64,000 nucleotides of DNA from Pseudomonas baltica (GTDB lineage: Bacteria; Pseudomonadota; Gammaproteobacteria; Pseudomonadales; Pseudomonadaceae). Where the stretch lies: the NCBI RefSeq assembly GCF_014235765.1, contig NZ_JACMYH010000005.1, positions 124,001 to 188,000 on the forward strand. Direction: 5' to 3'. Below are positions 1 through 8,500 of the stretch, piece after piece. The stretch's first letter is position 1. Every line of letters starts with the position of its first letter. The notes under the pieces were generated by a model. The model ran no database searches. It was not told the DNA's origin and saw only the letters and a program-made list of their open reading frames with translations. The position numbers and the translations under genes are program-made.

Positions 1-328
1 CAGCTACCCCCAGGTTGAGGATCGAACGCAACAGACCCGGATTGGTCAGCATGGTCACCACCAGCACGGGCAGCTTTGGCCAATGCCGGCGAACGTAGGC
101 GATCAGCCGCAGGCCATCGCCCTGTTCCGTGGAGGGCATCATGAAGTCGGTGATCAACAGGCCACATTCGGTTTCGCCCAGGCAGCGTGTCAGCTCCTCC
201 GGCGAGGAGGCTTCGGCCACCACGCGCAAACCGGGGTCTCGTTCCAGTACGGCGCGCAGGCCAACGCGAAAGATCGGATGGTCATCGGCCAGCACGATCC
301 GCAGCGGGGCGATCAGTGGGTCGGTCAA
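1..328 (-). CDS. NarL/LuxR-type response regulator, N-terminal part (cut by window edge)
   Basis: The reverse strand encodes a receiver domain that is still open at base 1, so only about 109 residues are present. The acidic pair D15-D16 (ADDHP) and the phospho-acceptor D61 (ITDFMMP) are visible, followed by the VTMLT switch segment. The ADDHP start and the overall spacing are typical of NarL/FixJ regulators, which carry a LuxR-type HTH after the receiver; that part lies outside the window, so the output domain is an inference. I chose the TTG start at 328 because GGAG lies six bases upstream; an in-frame ATG at 385 is the alternative but has poor spacing to its AGGA. The partner kinase is not in the window. 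Confidence 0.85.
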   Translation of the reverse strand, partial: MTDPLIAPLRIVLADDHPIFRVGLRAVLERDPGLRVVAEASSPEELTRCLGETECGLLITDFMMPSTEQGDGLRLIAYVRRHWPKLPVLVVTMLTNPGLLRSILNLGVA

Positions 329-579
329 GGCAGGCTCCGGTGACGGGCAAATCAGGCGATGAATTCTGGCACACCTGTGGTCCATTCCTGATCTGTTTTG
401 TAGTCCATTTCTAAGCATGCAGGCGCCAAATCTAATAATCAGAAATGTCCTACATTCGCGCTGTCATATTCTATCGGCAACCTCGGTAATAGTCTGACAC
501 GGCTTGCTCAGAACTTTTTTCGCAGGGCAGGGGTCAGTGTCATGCACCTTAAGAATTCGAACAGACGAGTGGTGATGCG

Positions 580-870
580 ATGAAGAATATCAGCCTGTTG
601 CTCAATGAAGCCCTGACGCCGTATCGCGTGACGCTCGAAGGGCAGGATAGCCTTGGCAATTGCCAGGTAGTGGTGATGAGCGCGGCTGGGAGCGTGGTGA
701 CCAAGCGTTTGGTCAACCGCAGTCAGTTCGAGGATCTACGTTCGTTTACCGACGTGGTCGATGGTCTGCACCGCGATCTTCTGGTGGCAGAAGGGCGGCT
801 GGAGCCGTCGATGATCGCGGCGCTGCGCAACGTTTCGCAAAATGCCGCTTTCAGCCACGCGCTGGTCTGA
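580..870 (+). CDS. DUF3509 family protein
   Basis: This 96-residue protein has no signal peptide, membrane segment or metal motif. The sequence (MKNISLLLNEAL start, central TKRLV then a helix-rich C-terminal half) resembles the small DUF3509 family common in Pseudomonas, whose function is unknown. It stands alone, divergent from the response regulator at 1-328 across a 251-base AT-richer gap that must hold both promoters. The RBS is weak (a GAG/GGTG-rich stretch just before the ATG). I see no basis for a functional assignment beyond the family name. Confidence 0.75.
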   Translation: MKNISLLLNEALTPYRVTLEGQDSLGNCQVVVMSAAGSVVTKRLVNRSQFEDLRSFTDVVDGLHRDLLVAEGRLEPSMIAALRNVSQNAAFSHALV

Positions 871-902
871 CATTCATTGATGGCCGCCTGTGTAATTCTC
901 AC

Positions 903-1814
903 TCAGCGCTGGCTGCTCATGGCCTCTTTGCGCTGGGCATCGAACAGCGCGGCGGTTTCCCGCAAGTACGCCGGCCGTTCGGCGGGCGCCAGCCATTGGG
1001 CGTAGAAATCTGCCAACTGACCGTTCCTGAGTTCCAGCAACACCGAATTCAGTGCTGTCAGTACGCGCCGGCTTGCAGGGCTGTCGGAGCAGCCGACATG
1101 AATGAACTGCGAGCGCGCTGAGCCCTCGATGGGGACTTGCACCAACTGTTCCGGATCCAGACCTTCCTGACGTGCCTGGTAGCGCGCTTCGTGCCAGTAG
1201 CCGAGCAGCGCCTTGATCCGGCCGAGTCTTTCCATGCGCAGCAGGCTGCCCATGGCGTCGTTGCCATGATGGGCCAGAAGCTGATAGCTGTCGGTGTCGG
1301 CGAGAATCCGGTCCACCACAGGGCCATAGCTGCGCTCGGCAATGATGCCCAGGGCCAGGGTTCTGCTGCTTAGAAGCGCGCCCAGGTCGACCTTGCCGTC
1401 TTGCATGAACTCGGCAATCAGCGGCAGGTCGCCGCGCTGCATGATCAGCACATTGCTCAGCACATTCATGCTGGGCACGGAATAAAGAATGCTGCGCGCC
1501 CGCTGTGCGGTCCAGAGCAGCGCAGGGTCGCAGTTGAGGCCGGGTTCGCCAAGCATCTGCGAGGCACGCGCCCGATTGACCCTGAGGACATTGTGGTCGT
1601 ACTCGGGCAAGGCTGCGCGCAACAACGGCAGGGCCAGGTCGACGGCGCCCAGATTACGCGCCGGGCCGCTGGCGATGGTCAGCGGCGCCAGGTCGCGTAG
1701 CAGCCATGTAATGGTCTCGCGACCATGGGCGAGCGGTGAAGTGAGCAGGCACGAGCACACCGCCAGTGCCAGGAGAAGGCTGCTGGGCGGCAGAGTTCTG
1801 GAACACGAGTCCAT
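903..1814 (-). CDS. TIGR02285-like periplasmic substrate-binding protein
   Basis: A 303-residue secreted protein. The first ~30 residues form a signal peptide (positive start, Leu/Ala-rich core, cleavage near AHG-RE). The mature part begins ITWLLRDLAP and has the two-lobe look of type 2 extracellular solute-binding proteins, close to the Pseudomonas proteins grouped as TIGR02285 (ABC-type binding fold of unknown ligand). The start at 1814 is chosen because it places the signal peptide at the N-terminus; longer reading to 1982 would bury it and overlap the yaeQ promoter. No transporter genes adjoin it, so it may act as an orphan sensor or binding protein rather than a transporter part. Confidence 0.75.
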   Translation of the reverse strand: MDSCSRTLPPSSLLLALAVCSCLLTSPLAHGRETITWLLRDLAPLTIASGPARNLGAVDLALPLLRAALPEYDHNVLRVNRARASQMLGEPGLNCDPALLWTAQRARSILYSVPSMNVLSNVLIMQRGDLPLIAEFMQDGKVDLGALLSSRTLALGIIAERSYGPVVDRILADTDSYQLLAHHGNDAMGSLLRMERLGRIKALLGYWHEARYQARQEGLDPEQLVQVPIEGSARSQFIHVGCSDSPASRRVLTALNSVLLELRNGQLADFYAQWLAPAERPAYLRETAALFDAQRKEAMSSQR

Positions 1815-1994
1815 GGCATTCCTTGCGCGGGGTGTGGGGCGTGGGTGTCCGTTTTTGAAACACTGCGCCATCTTTACCACACCCGGACCCATGATCAAAA
1901 CGTGCCGCAGGGTCGCACTGTCCCGTGGTGGTCGTTGATCGGGCACGCATCGGGTAGACTGTCGGCCTTTTCCTGTCCCCAAGAAGCCTGCCTA

Positions 1995-2534
1995 ATGGCC
2001 CAGCCGTCGACCACCTACAAATTCGAACTCAACCTCACCGATCTTGACCGCAGCGTTTACCAGACCGTCAAGCAGACCATCGCGCGTCACCCCTCGGAAA
2101 CCGAAGAGCGGATGACCGTGCGCTTGCTTGCCTACGCGCTGTGGTACAACGAGCAGGTGTCTTTCGGCCGTGGTCTGTCGGATGTCGACGAGGCTGCCTT
2201 GTGGGAAAAGAGCCTGGATGGCCGGATCCTGCATTGGATCGAAGTTGGCCTGCCCGATGCCGATCGCCTGACCTGGTGTTCGCGGCGTACCGAACGCACC
2301 AGCCTGTTGGCCTACGGCAGTTTGCGCGTATGGCAGACCAAGGTGGTCGATGCGGTGAAGAACCTGAAAAACGTCAACATCGCCGCGGTGCCCCAGGAGG
2401 TGCTCGAGACCCTGGCCAAGGACATGCCGCGGGTCATCAAATGGGACGTCATGATCAGCGAGGGCACGGTGTTCGTCACCGATGACCGCGGTCAGCACGA
2501 AGTCCAGCTCGAGTGGCTGCTGGGCGAGCGCTAG
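1995..2534 (+). CDS. yaeQ: YaeQ family protein
   Basis: A 179-residue cytosolic protein. The N-terminal KFELNLTDLDRSVY segment, the central EVGLPDADRL and the C-terminal EVQLEWLLGER match the YaeQ family. Its structure is known to be a PD-(D/E)XK-nuclease-like fold, but the biochemical role is unsettled; an old link to RfaH suppression is not firmly established. The start at 1995 is preferred over an upstream in-frame ATG at 1845, which would overlap the promoter region of the divergent gene. It lies 57 bases before recJ and may be cotranscribed with it. Confidence 0.88.
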   Translation: MAQPSTTYKFELNLTDLDRSVYQTVKQTIARHPSETEERMTVRLLAYALWYNEQVSFGRGLSDVDEAALWEKSLDGRILHWIEVGLPDADRLTWCSRRTERTSLLAYGSLRVWQTKVVDAVKNLKNVNIAAVPQEVLETLAKDMPRVIKWDVMISEGTVFVTDDRGQHEVQLEWLLGER

Positions 2535-2591
2535 GCCGCCCAGGTTTCAACCTTCTTCCTTTGTCTTGCAGTGAGAACCGCCCCAGGCCCC

Positions 2592-4301
2592 ATGCGCATC
2601 GAACCCCGTCAGCTGCCCCAGACCCTGCCTTTCCTCGGCGACATGCCGCCCTTGCTGAATCGTCTTTATGCGGCGCGTGGCGTGTCGAGCGCAGAGGAGC
2701 TGGACAAGAGCCTGGCGCGCCTGATTCCCTTTCAGCGGCTCAAGGGCATCGAGGCCGCCGTCGAGCTGCTGGTGACGGCGATCGACCTGCGCCAGCGCAT
2801 CCTGATCGTCGGTGATTTCGATGCCGACGGTGCCACGGCCAGCGCGGTCGGTGTGCTCGGCCTGCGCCTGCTGGGCGCCGCTCACGTCGACTACCTGGTG
2901 CCCAATCGCTTCGAGTACGGCTATGGCCTGACCCCGGAAATCGTCGCAGTCGCCCTGCAGCGCGAGCCGCAATTGCTGGTTACGGTCGACAACGGCATTT
3001 CCAGCGTCGAAGGTGTGGCTGCGGCCAAGGCTGCCGGGCTGCAGGTGCTGGTCACCGACCACCACTTGCCGGGGCACGAGTTGCCGGCTGCAGATGCCAT
3101 CGTCAACCCCAACCAGCCAGGCTGCGAGTTCCCCAGCAAGAATCTGGCGGGCGTCGGGGTGATTTTCTACGTGCTGATGGCACTGCGGGCGCGGCTGCGC
3201 CAGCTGGGCCGCTATGCACAGGTGCCGCAGCCCAATATCGGCGAGCTGCTGGACCTGGTGGCACTGGGCAGCGTGGCGGACGTCGTGCCGCTGGACGCCA
3301 ACAACCGCATCTTGGTGCACCAGGGCCTGGAGCGCATTCGTGCGGGCCGTGCGCGACCAGGCATCACGGCAATCCTTGAAGTGGCACGCCGTGAGCATGC
3401 GCGTATCACCTCGACCGACCTGGGGTTCATTCTCGGGCCGCGACTCAACGCAGCCGGCCGCCTGGACGATATGAGCCTGGGCATCGAGTGCCTGCTGAGC
3501 ACCGATCTGCCCAGCGCCCAGACCATCGCGGCGCAGCTCGATGGCTTGAATCAGGACCGCAAGTCGATCGAGCAAGGCATGCAGCGCGAGGCCCTGGCTC
3601 AGCTCAAGGACCTGGCGCTGGAGTCGATGCCGTTTGGCCTGTGCCTGTTCGATGCGCAATGGCATCAGGGTGTGATCGGCATCCTCGCTTCGCGTCTCAA
3701 GGAGCGCTACCACCGTCCAACGATTGCCTTCGCCGACGCCGGTGACGGGCTGCTCAAAGGCTCGGCACGCTCGGTCCAGGGCTTCCATATCCGTGACGCG
3801 CTGGATGCGGTGGCGGCCAGGCATCCGCAATTGATCAGCAAGTTCGGTGGGCATGCGATGGCCGCCGGGCTGACCCTGCCGCAGGAGAATTTCCCGGCGT
3901 TCTGCGAGGCATTCGACGCGCAGGTGCGCACCCAGCTGTGCGAGGAAGACCTGACCGGACGCCTGCTGTCGGACGGTACCCTGGGCGTCGAGGAATTCCA
4001 TCTGGAGCTGGCGCGCGCCCTGCGCAATGCCGGCCCGTGGGGGCAACATTTCCCGGAGCCGATGTTCCATGGGGTGTTCCAGTTGGTGGAGCAGCGGGTG
4101 GTTGGCGAGCGACACCTGAAGGTGACGCTCAAGACCGAGTGCGGCAGCGTCAGCCTGGACGGCATCGCGTTCGGCGTCGACCGCGAGGTGTGGCCCGATC
4201 CATCGGTACGCTGGGTGCAGTTGGCCTACAAGCTGGATCTCAACGAGTTCCGCGGGCGGGAAACGGTGCAGTTGCTGATTACCCACATCGAGCCGCGCTG
4301 A
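2592..4301 (+). CDS. recJ: Single-stranded-DNA-specific exonuclease RecJ
   Basis: RecJ degrades single-stranded DNA 5' to 3' and acts in RecF-pathway recombination and in mismatch and base-excision repair. The 569-residue protein has the DHH phosphoesterase motifs GDFDADG (about residue 76) and VTDHHLPG (about 154), then DLVALGSVADVVPL, and the DHHA1 motif GGHAMAAG (about 420), followed by the C-terminal OB domain. Length matches the family. The start MRIEPRQLP at 2592 is the usual Pseudomonas start; a GTG at 2571 would add seven residues. It follows yaeQ directly and is separated from the next gene by 140 bases. Confidence 0.97.
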   Translation: MRIEPRQLPQTLPFLGDMPPLLNRLYAARGVSSAEELDKSLARLIPFQRLKGIEAAVELLVTAIDLRQRILIVGDFDADGATASAVGVLGLRLLGAAHVDYLVPNRFEYGYGLTPEIVAVALQREPQLLVTVDNGISSVEGVAAAKAAGLQVLVTDHHLPGHELPAADAIVNPNQPGCEFPSKNLAGVGVIFYVLMALRARLRQLGRYAQVPQPNIGELLDLVALGSVADVVPLDANNRILVHQGLERIRAGRARPGITAILEVARREHARITSTDLGFILGPRLNAAGRLDDMSLGIECLLSTDLPSAQTIAAQLDGLNQDRKSIEQGMQREALAQLKDLALESMPFGLCLFDAQWHQGVIGILASRLKERYHRPTIAFADAGDGLLKGSARSVQGFHIRDALDAVAARHPQLISKFGGHAMAAGLTLPQENFPAFCEAFDAQVRTQLCEEDLTGRLLSDGTLGVEEFHLELARALRNAGPWGQHFPEPMFHGVFQLVEQRVVGERHLKVTLKTECGSVSLDGIAFGVDREVWPDPSVRWVQLAYKLDLNEFRGRETVQLLITHIEPR

Positions 4302-4441
4302 GCCGTACGACCCTGCTCGGCCGCGGAACCACGCTCGCGGCTCGGTTGTCGACTAGTCTTCGAGAACGAGACAGGTACGTCCGCAGTCGTGTTCGAGCGG
4401 ATGCTTCTCGTCCCATCTGAAACTGCCAACCGAGGTGCCCG

Positions 4442-5548
4442 ATGAGCATGTTGCTCGAACCCTATACCCTGCGCCAGTTGACCCTGCGCAACCGCATCGC
4501 CGTATCGCCGATGTGCCAGTACTCCAGTGTCGATGGCCTTGCCAACGACTGGCACCTGGTGCATCTGGGCAGTCGCGCCAGTGGCGGTGCCGGTCTGGTC
4601 TTCACCGAGGCCACTGCAGTGACGGCAGAGGGTCGCATCACGCCTGAAGACCTGGGCCTGTGGAACGACGAGCAGATCGAACCGCTGCAGCGCATCACCC
4701 GCTTCATTACCTCGCAAGGCGCGGTGCCGGCCATCCAACTGGCCCACGCCGGGCGCAAGGCCAGCACTTGGCGGCCTTGGCTGGGCAAGCATGGCAGCGT
4801 GCCTGTCAATGAAGGCGGCTGGGTGCCGGTGGGCCCGTCGCGTATCGCCTTCGACCCGCAGCACACCGCGCCGACCGCACTGGATGAAGCAGCGATCAAG
4901 GACATCGTCCAGGCGTTCGTCGACGCGACCCGTCGCGCGCTGACCGCCAACTTCAAGGTAGTCGAGGTGCATGCGGCGCACGGCTATCTGCTGCACCAGT
5001 TCCTGTCGCCGATCAGTAACCAGCGTCAGGACAGTTACGGCGGCAGCTTTGAAAATCGCATCCGTCTGACTCTGGAAGTCACCCAGGCGATTCGCGACAT
5101 CTGGCCTGAAGAATTGCCCGTGTTCGTGCGTGTGTCGGCCACCGACTGGGTCGAAGACGGCTGGAACCCGGACGAGACCGTCGAGCTGGCCAAGCGCCTG
5201 AAAGCGCTGGGCGTGGATCTGATCGACGTGTCGTCGGGCGGTACCTCGGCCAATGCCGAGATCCCGACCGGGCCTGGTTATCAGACGCGCTTTGCCGAGC
5301 GAGTCCGCAAAGAGGCGGATCTTGCCACGGGCACCGTCGGGATGATCACCGACCCGGCGCAGGCCGAACACATCCTGCGCACTGGCCAGGCTGACGTCAT
5401 CCTGCTGGCGCGTGAGCTGTTGCGTGATCCGTACTGGCCGCTGCACGCCGACGAAGACCTGGGCGGTCGTCTGGCCACATGGCCAGCCCAGTACCAGCGC
5501 GCCACCCACCGCGACCAGCCGATTGTGGAATCGGACCTTCGCGACTGA
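4442..5548 (+). CDS. Old Yellow Enzyme family NADH:flavin oxidoreductase (YqjM-like)
   Basis: A 368-residue FMN enzyme of the OYE family, expected to reduce activated C=C bonds in enones, maleimides or nitro compounds with NAD(P)H. Cys25 in the PMCQYS motif marks the YqjM/XenA-like class, in which this cysteine tunes the flavin. The substrate-binding pair H177/H180 (EVHAAHGYL), the HAGRKAS segment and the FMN-binding YGGS are present. A GAGG sequence six bases before the ATG supports the start. It is alone, running towards opgD. The Pseudomonas enzymes of this class are often called xenobiotic reductases, but the physiological substrate is unknown, so no symbol is given. Confidence 0.92.
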   Translation: MSMLLEPYTLRQLTLRNRIAVSPMCQYSSVDGLANDWHLVHLGSRASGGAGLVFTEATAVTAEGRITPEDLGLWNDEQIEPLQRITRFITSQGAVPAIQLAHAGRKASTWRPWLGKHGSVPVNEGGWVPVGPSRIAFDPQHTAPTALDEAAIKDIVQAFVDATRRALTANFKVVEVHAAHGYLLHQFLSPISNQRQDSYGGSFENRIRLTLEVTQAIRDIWPEELPVFVRVSATDWVEDGWNPDETVELAKRLKALGVDLIDVSSGGTSANAEIPTGPGYQTRFAERVRKEADLATGTVGMITDPAQAEHILRTGQADVILLARELLRDPYWPLHADEDLGGRLATWPAQYQRATHRDQPIVESDLRD

Positions 5549-5574
5549 GTGGCGCTGCGGCGTTTCGGTGATGT

Positions 5575-5607
5575 CATCCTCGCCCGCAGAAAGGGCGGGC
5601 GAGGATG
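5575..5607. terminator. Strong hairpin between convergent reductase and opgD genes
   Basis: A perfect 13-bp inverted repeat (CATCCTCGCCCGC and its complement) around a 7-base loop lies between the two converging stop codons. Neither side has a clear T tract, so it may act as a bidirectional 3' stabiliser or Rho-assisted end rather than a classical intrinsic terminator. Confidence 0.6.
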
Positions 5608-5625
5608 CTGGCTGAGGTCAGCGCA

Positions 5626-7239
5626 TCACACGTACTTGCGTTTCTCCGCCGCGGGCGGCAGGTACTGATAAAGCCAGGTTTCGCTGAGGGTGCGCCCCTG
5701 GGTCTTGATGAACAGACGCATGTCCACCGGATCGACGCTGTCGCTGGTCGGGTACCAGTCGAACAGCACGCGGAAGCCCTTGATGTCGGGCAGCTCGAGT
5801 ACCTGAACGTCCTGCACCTTGCCACCCGAAGCCGTGATGATGGGCTCGATCGGCGTTTTCAGCGATTCGAGCCCGCCGCCGGCGAAGTCCACGGCAAAAC
5901 GCCGCGCCCAGACATTCGGATAGTGTTCACCCGGTGCCCAGCCTTCGGTGAAACCGCCCATCCCCGAGCGCGTCGCCGCGACGCGGGCCAGCGGTGTACC
6001 GATCGGCGCCAGGGCGCTCCAGTACAGTTTGTAACCGAAATTCAGGACCTCGCCGGCCTTGACCGGTGACTTGGGTGTCCAGAAGGCAACGATGTTGTCC
6101 ATGGTTTCACCGGTGGTCGGCAGTTCCACCAGGTCGATGGAGCCTTCGCCCCAGGCGGTGGTGGGCTCGACCCACAGGCTGGGGCGCTTGTGGTACCAGT
6201 CGACCGTGTCTTGGTAGTTGCTGAAGTCGTGGTCGGTCTGGATCAGGCCGAAGCCTTTTGGATCGACATCGGCGAAGGCGTTGAAGCGCACCCGGTCCGG
6301 GTTGTTCAACGGCCGGCAGATCCATTCGCCGTTGCCGCGCCACATGGCCAGCCGGTCGGAGTCGTGGATTTGCGGGTGGATGGTGTCGCACATGCGCCGC
6401 TCGTGGTTGCCGCAGCTGAACATGCTGGTCATCGGCGCCACGCCCAGTTGCTCGATGTCCTGGCGCGCATGGATGTGCGCGTCGATGTCCATCACCACGC
6501 GCTCGGCCTGGCAGTCAATGTCGAAACGGTAGGCGCCGGTGGCACTGGGCGAGTCGAGCAGGGCGTAGACCACGAAGCGGGTACTGTCCTTGCCAGGCGT
6601 CTCGAACCAGAACTTGGTGAAATCGGGGAATTCTTCCTGCTTCTTGGCATAGGTGTCGATGGCCAGGCCGCGCGCAGACAGACCGTACTGCCCGGTGGCA
6701 TCGACGGCGCGGAAGTAGCTGGCGCCGAGGAAGGACACCACGTCATGGCGGTCGAGCTTGGGTGCCTTGAACAGCTTGAAGCCGGCAAAGCCCAGGTCGC
6801 CCTTGAGCTGCGAGGTATCCACCGTGGTGTTCTTGTAGTCGAACAGCGGCGGATGGAAATGCACTTCACGCGCTTGTTTGCGCCCGGCGTCGACGCTGTA
6901 CATGCGCACCGGCGTGCGGAAGCCCATGCCCACATGGAAGAACTGCACGTCCAGTTGGCCCTTGAGGTCATTCCACAACGAATGATTGGCGTCGTAGGCA
7001 ATCGCATTGAATTGCTGCGGGGTCATGTTTGCAAGGGTCGGCGGCAAGGTCTGCTTGTTGCTGACATAAGCCTGCGCGGCGAGACTCTTGGCCTGGGCCT
7101 TGAGCATGTCGAAAGTGAACGGTTCGGCTTCGCCGTCGGCGGTGGCGGCCAGGGCCTGGGCAGCGAACAATCCGGTGCCGGACAGTCCGGTATAGGCCGC
7201 GAGGGCCATCGACGCTTTCAGAAGGTGCCTGCGGTGCAT
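5626..7239 (-). CDS. opgD: Glucan biosynthesis protein D (OpgD/MdoD)
   Basis: A 537-residue periplasmic protein that helps shape osmoregulated periplasmic glucans. The N-terminus has a twin-arginine signal (RRHLLKA followed by an Ala/Leu-rich stretch ending AQALA), as known for OpgD. The mature part carries the conserved glucan-biosynthesis blocks FHVGMGFRTPVR, the ARQDIEQLG/APMTSMF region, the HDSDRLAMW block and the C-terminal YLPPA tail. The start at 7239 is chosen so that the Tat signal is N-terminal; the same frame is open a further 945 bases upstream, but that stretch is antisense to the divergent gene and not coding. No opgG/opgH partner is nearby. Confidence 0.95.
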   Translation of the reverse strand: MHRRHLLKASMALAAYTGLSGTGLFAAQALAATADGEAEPFTFDMLKAQAKSLAAQAYVSNKQTLPPTLANMTPQQFNAIAYDANHSLWNDLKGQLDVQFFHVGMGFRTPVRMYSVDAGRKQAREVHFHPPLFDYKNTTVDTSQLKGDLGFAGFKLFKAPKLDRHDVVSFLGASYFRAVDATGQYGLSARGLAIDTYAKKQEEFPDFTKFWFETPGKDSTRFVVYALLDSPSATGAYRFDIDCQAERVVMDIDAHIHARQDIEQLGVAPMTSMFSCGNHERRMCDTIHPQIHDSDRLAMWRGNGEWICRPLNNPDRVRFNAFADVDPKGFGLIQTDHDFSNYQDTVDWYHKRPSLWVEPTTAWGEGSIDLVELPTTGETMDNIVAFWTPKSPVKAGEVLNFGYKLYWSALAPIGTPLARVAATRSGMGGFTEGWAPGEHYPNVWARRFAVDFAGGGLESLKTPIEPIITASGGKVQDVQVLELPDIKGFRVLFDWYPTSDSVDPVDMRLFIKTQGRTLSETWLYQYLPPAAEKRKYV

Positions 7240-7542
7240 AGATAACCTGTTCTGAATCAACCTCGGTCGCTCCAAGCGACCGGCGAGGCTCAAGTAGGAA
7301 GGTTTGGGCCTGCCTTGTCCAAACGCAGAGAACTGTACACAGATACCGTAATGACCGATGTGTTCGCAAACTCCTGTAAAAATTTTTTCCCGTGCACTTT
7401 GTATCGACAGCGAGATCGGTGGTCGAGGCGCAGTGTTGAGAGCAAGCATTTGCGCAACATCCCGAAGCAAATCACCGTTCGAGCCAGGCAACGGAATGCC
7501 CTTACTCTCGTCAAACGTATCTCCCATTGACGAGACCAAAAA
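7240..7542. other. Divergent intergenic region opgD / TerB-family gene
   Basis: About 300 bases, AT-richer than the flanking genes (for example AAAAATTTTTTCCC near 7378), between two divergent starts. It must contain both promoters. I could not pick out a convincing -35/-10 pair or operator by eye, and short reading frames here look random. Confidence 0.5.
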
Positions 7543-8295
7543 ATGAACACGCGTGGCTTGCTCGACCAGTTGTTCAAATCCGGCCAGGAACTGCTCAAGA
7601 ACAAGGGCGGCGGTTCTTCCCCCCTGGGTGGTGCCGGTAGCACCGGTGGTGTTGCCGGCGCGCTCGGCGGCCTGCTCTCGGGCAAGGGCGGTGCGGGCGG
7701 CGCGCTGGGTGGCCTGCTGTCCGGCGGCAAGGGCGCACTGACCGGCGGCGCCATGGGCTTGCTGCTCGGCAACAAGAGCGCACGCAAGTACGGTGGCAAG
7801 GCCTTGGCCTACGGTGGGTTGGCGGCACTGGGCGTGATTGCCTACAAGGCCTACGGCAATTGGCAGGCCCAGCAGCAGAACGCCCCTAGAGGCGAACCGC
7901 AGACGGTCGACCGAGTGCCACCCCAGCAGGTAGAGGAACACAGCCAGGCTATCCTCAAGGCGCTGGTAGCAGCAGCCAAGTCCGATGGCCATGTGGATGA
8001 TCGCGAGCGCGAGCTCATCGAAGGCGAATTCACCCGCCTGGATTCGGACAACGAACTGCAGCAGTGGCTGCACGCCGAACTGAACAAGCCGCTGGACCCG
8101 GCAGACGTGGCGCGGGCAGCCAAGACTCCGGAGATCGCTGCCGAAATGTACATTGCCAGCGTCATGATGGTGGATCAGGAACACTTCATGGAGCGCGCCT
8201 ATCTGGACGAGCTGGCCAAGCAGTTGGCCCTCGACCCTGCGCTCAAGCTCGAACTGGAGAAGCAGGTGCGTCAGGCCGAGGTCGAAGCCGTCTGA
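7543..8295 (+). CDS. TerB-family (DUF533/YebE-like) inner-membrane protein
   Basis: A 250-residue protein. Residues ~25-80 form a Gly-rich low-complexity stretch (repeated GALGGLLSG), followed by a hydrophobic segment around 90-107 (LAYGGLAALGVIAYKAY) that is probably membrane-inserted. The C-terminal ~120 residues are a TerB-like helical domain, with AAKSDGHVDDRERELI resembling the acidic TerB motif. E. coli YebE, a DUF533 protein of the Cpx envelope-stress regulon, is the closest known type. Direct repeats within the Gly-rich coding region (GGCGCGCT-GGGTGGCCTGCT type) make this segment prone to length variation. Function is unknown; tellurite resistance should not be inferred from the name alone. 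Confidence 0.82.
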   Translation: MNTRGLLDQLFKSGQELLKNKGGGSSPLGGAGSTGGVAGALGGLLSGKGGAGGALGGLLSGGKGALTGGAMGLLLGNKSARKYGGKALAYGGLAALGVIAYKAYGNWQAQQQNAPRGEPQTVDRVPPQQVEEHSQAILKALVAAAKSDGHVDDRERELIEGEFTRLDSDNELQQWLHAELNKPLDPADVARAAKTPEIAAEMYIASVMMVDQEHFMERAYLDELAKQLALDPALKLELEKQVRQAEVEAV

Positions 8296-8500
8296 CCCCG
8301 GACGTCAGGTCCGAAGGCTGACGCCGCCACTCATCTGCCGGAACTTACGTTGGTCGGCAATAGTGGCGCATTGATCTGCCAGTAACTGGCAATACCCTCG
8401 CGGATGAAGGAAAGTCAGGTACCAGCGCGAAATCGTCTGAGGTAGGGCTATACTCAGGCGATTTTTCGTTTGTAGCTGCAGGAATTTTCGAGGGTTGACT

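Noticed and set aside
7240..8184. N-terminal extension of opgD to 852 residues
   Set aside because: The extension is antisense to the TerB-family gene and would bury the Tat signal; the normal OpgD size is reached from 7239.
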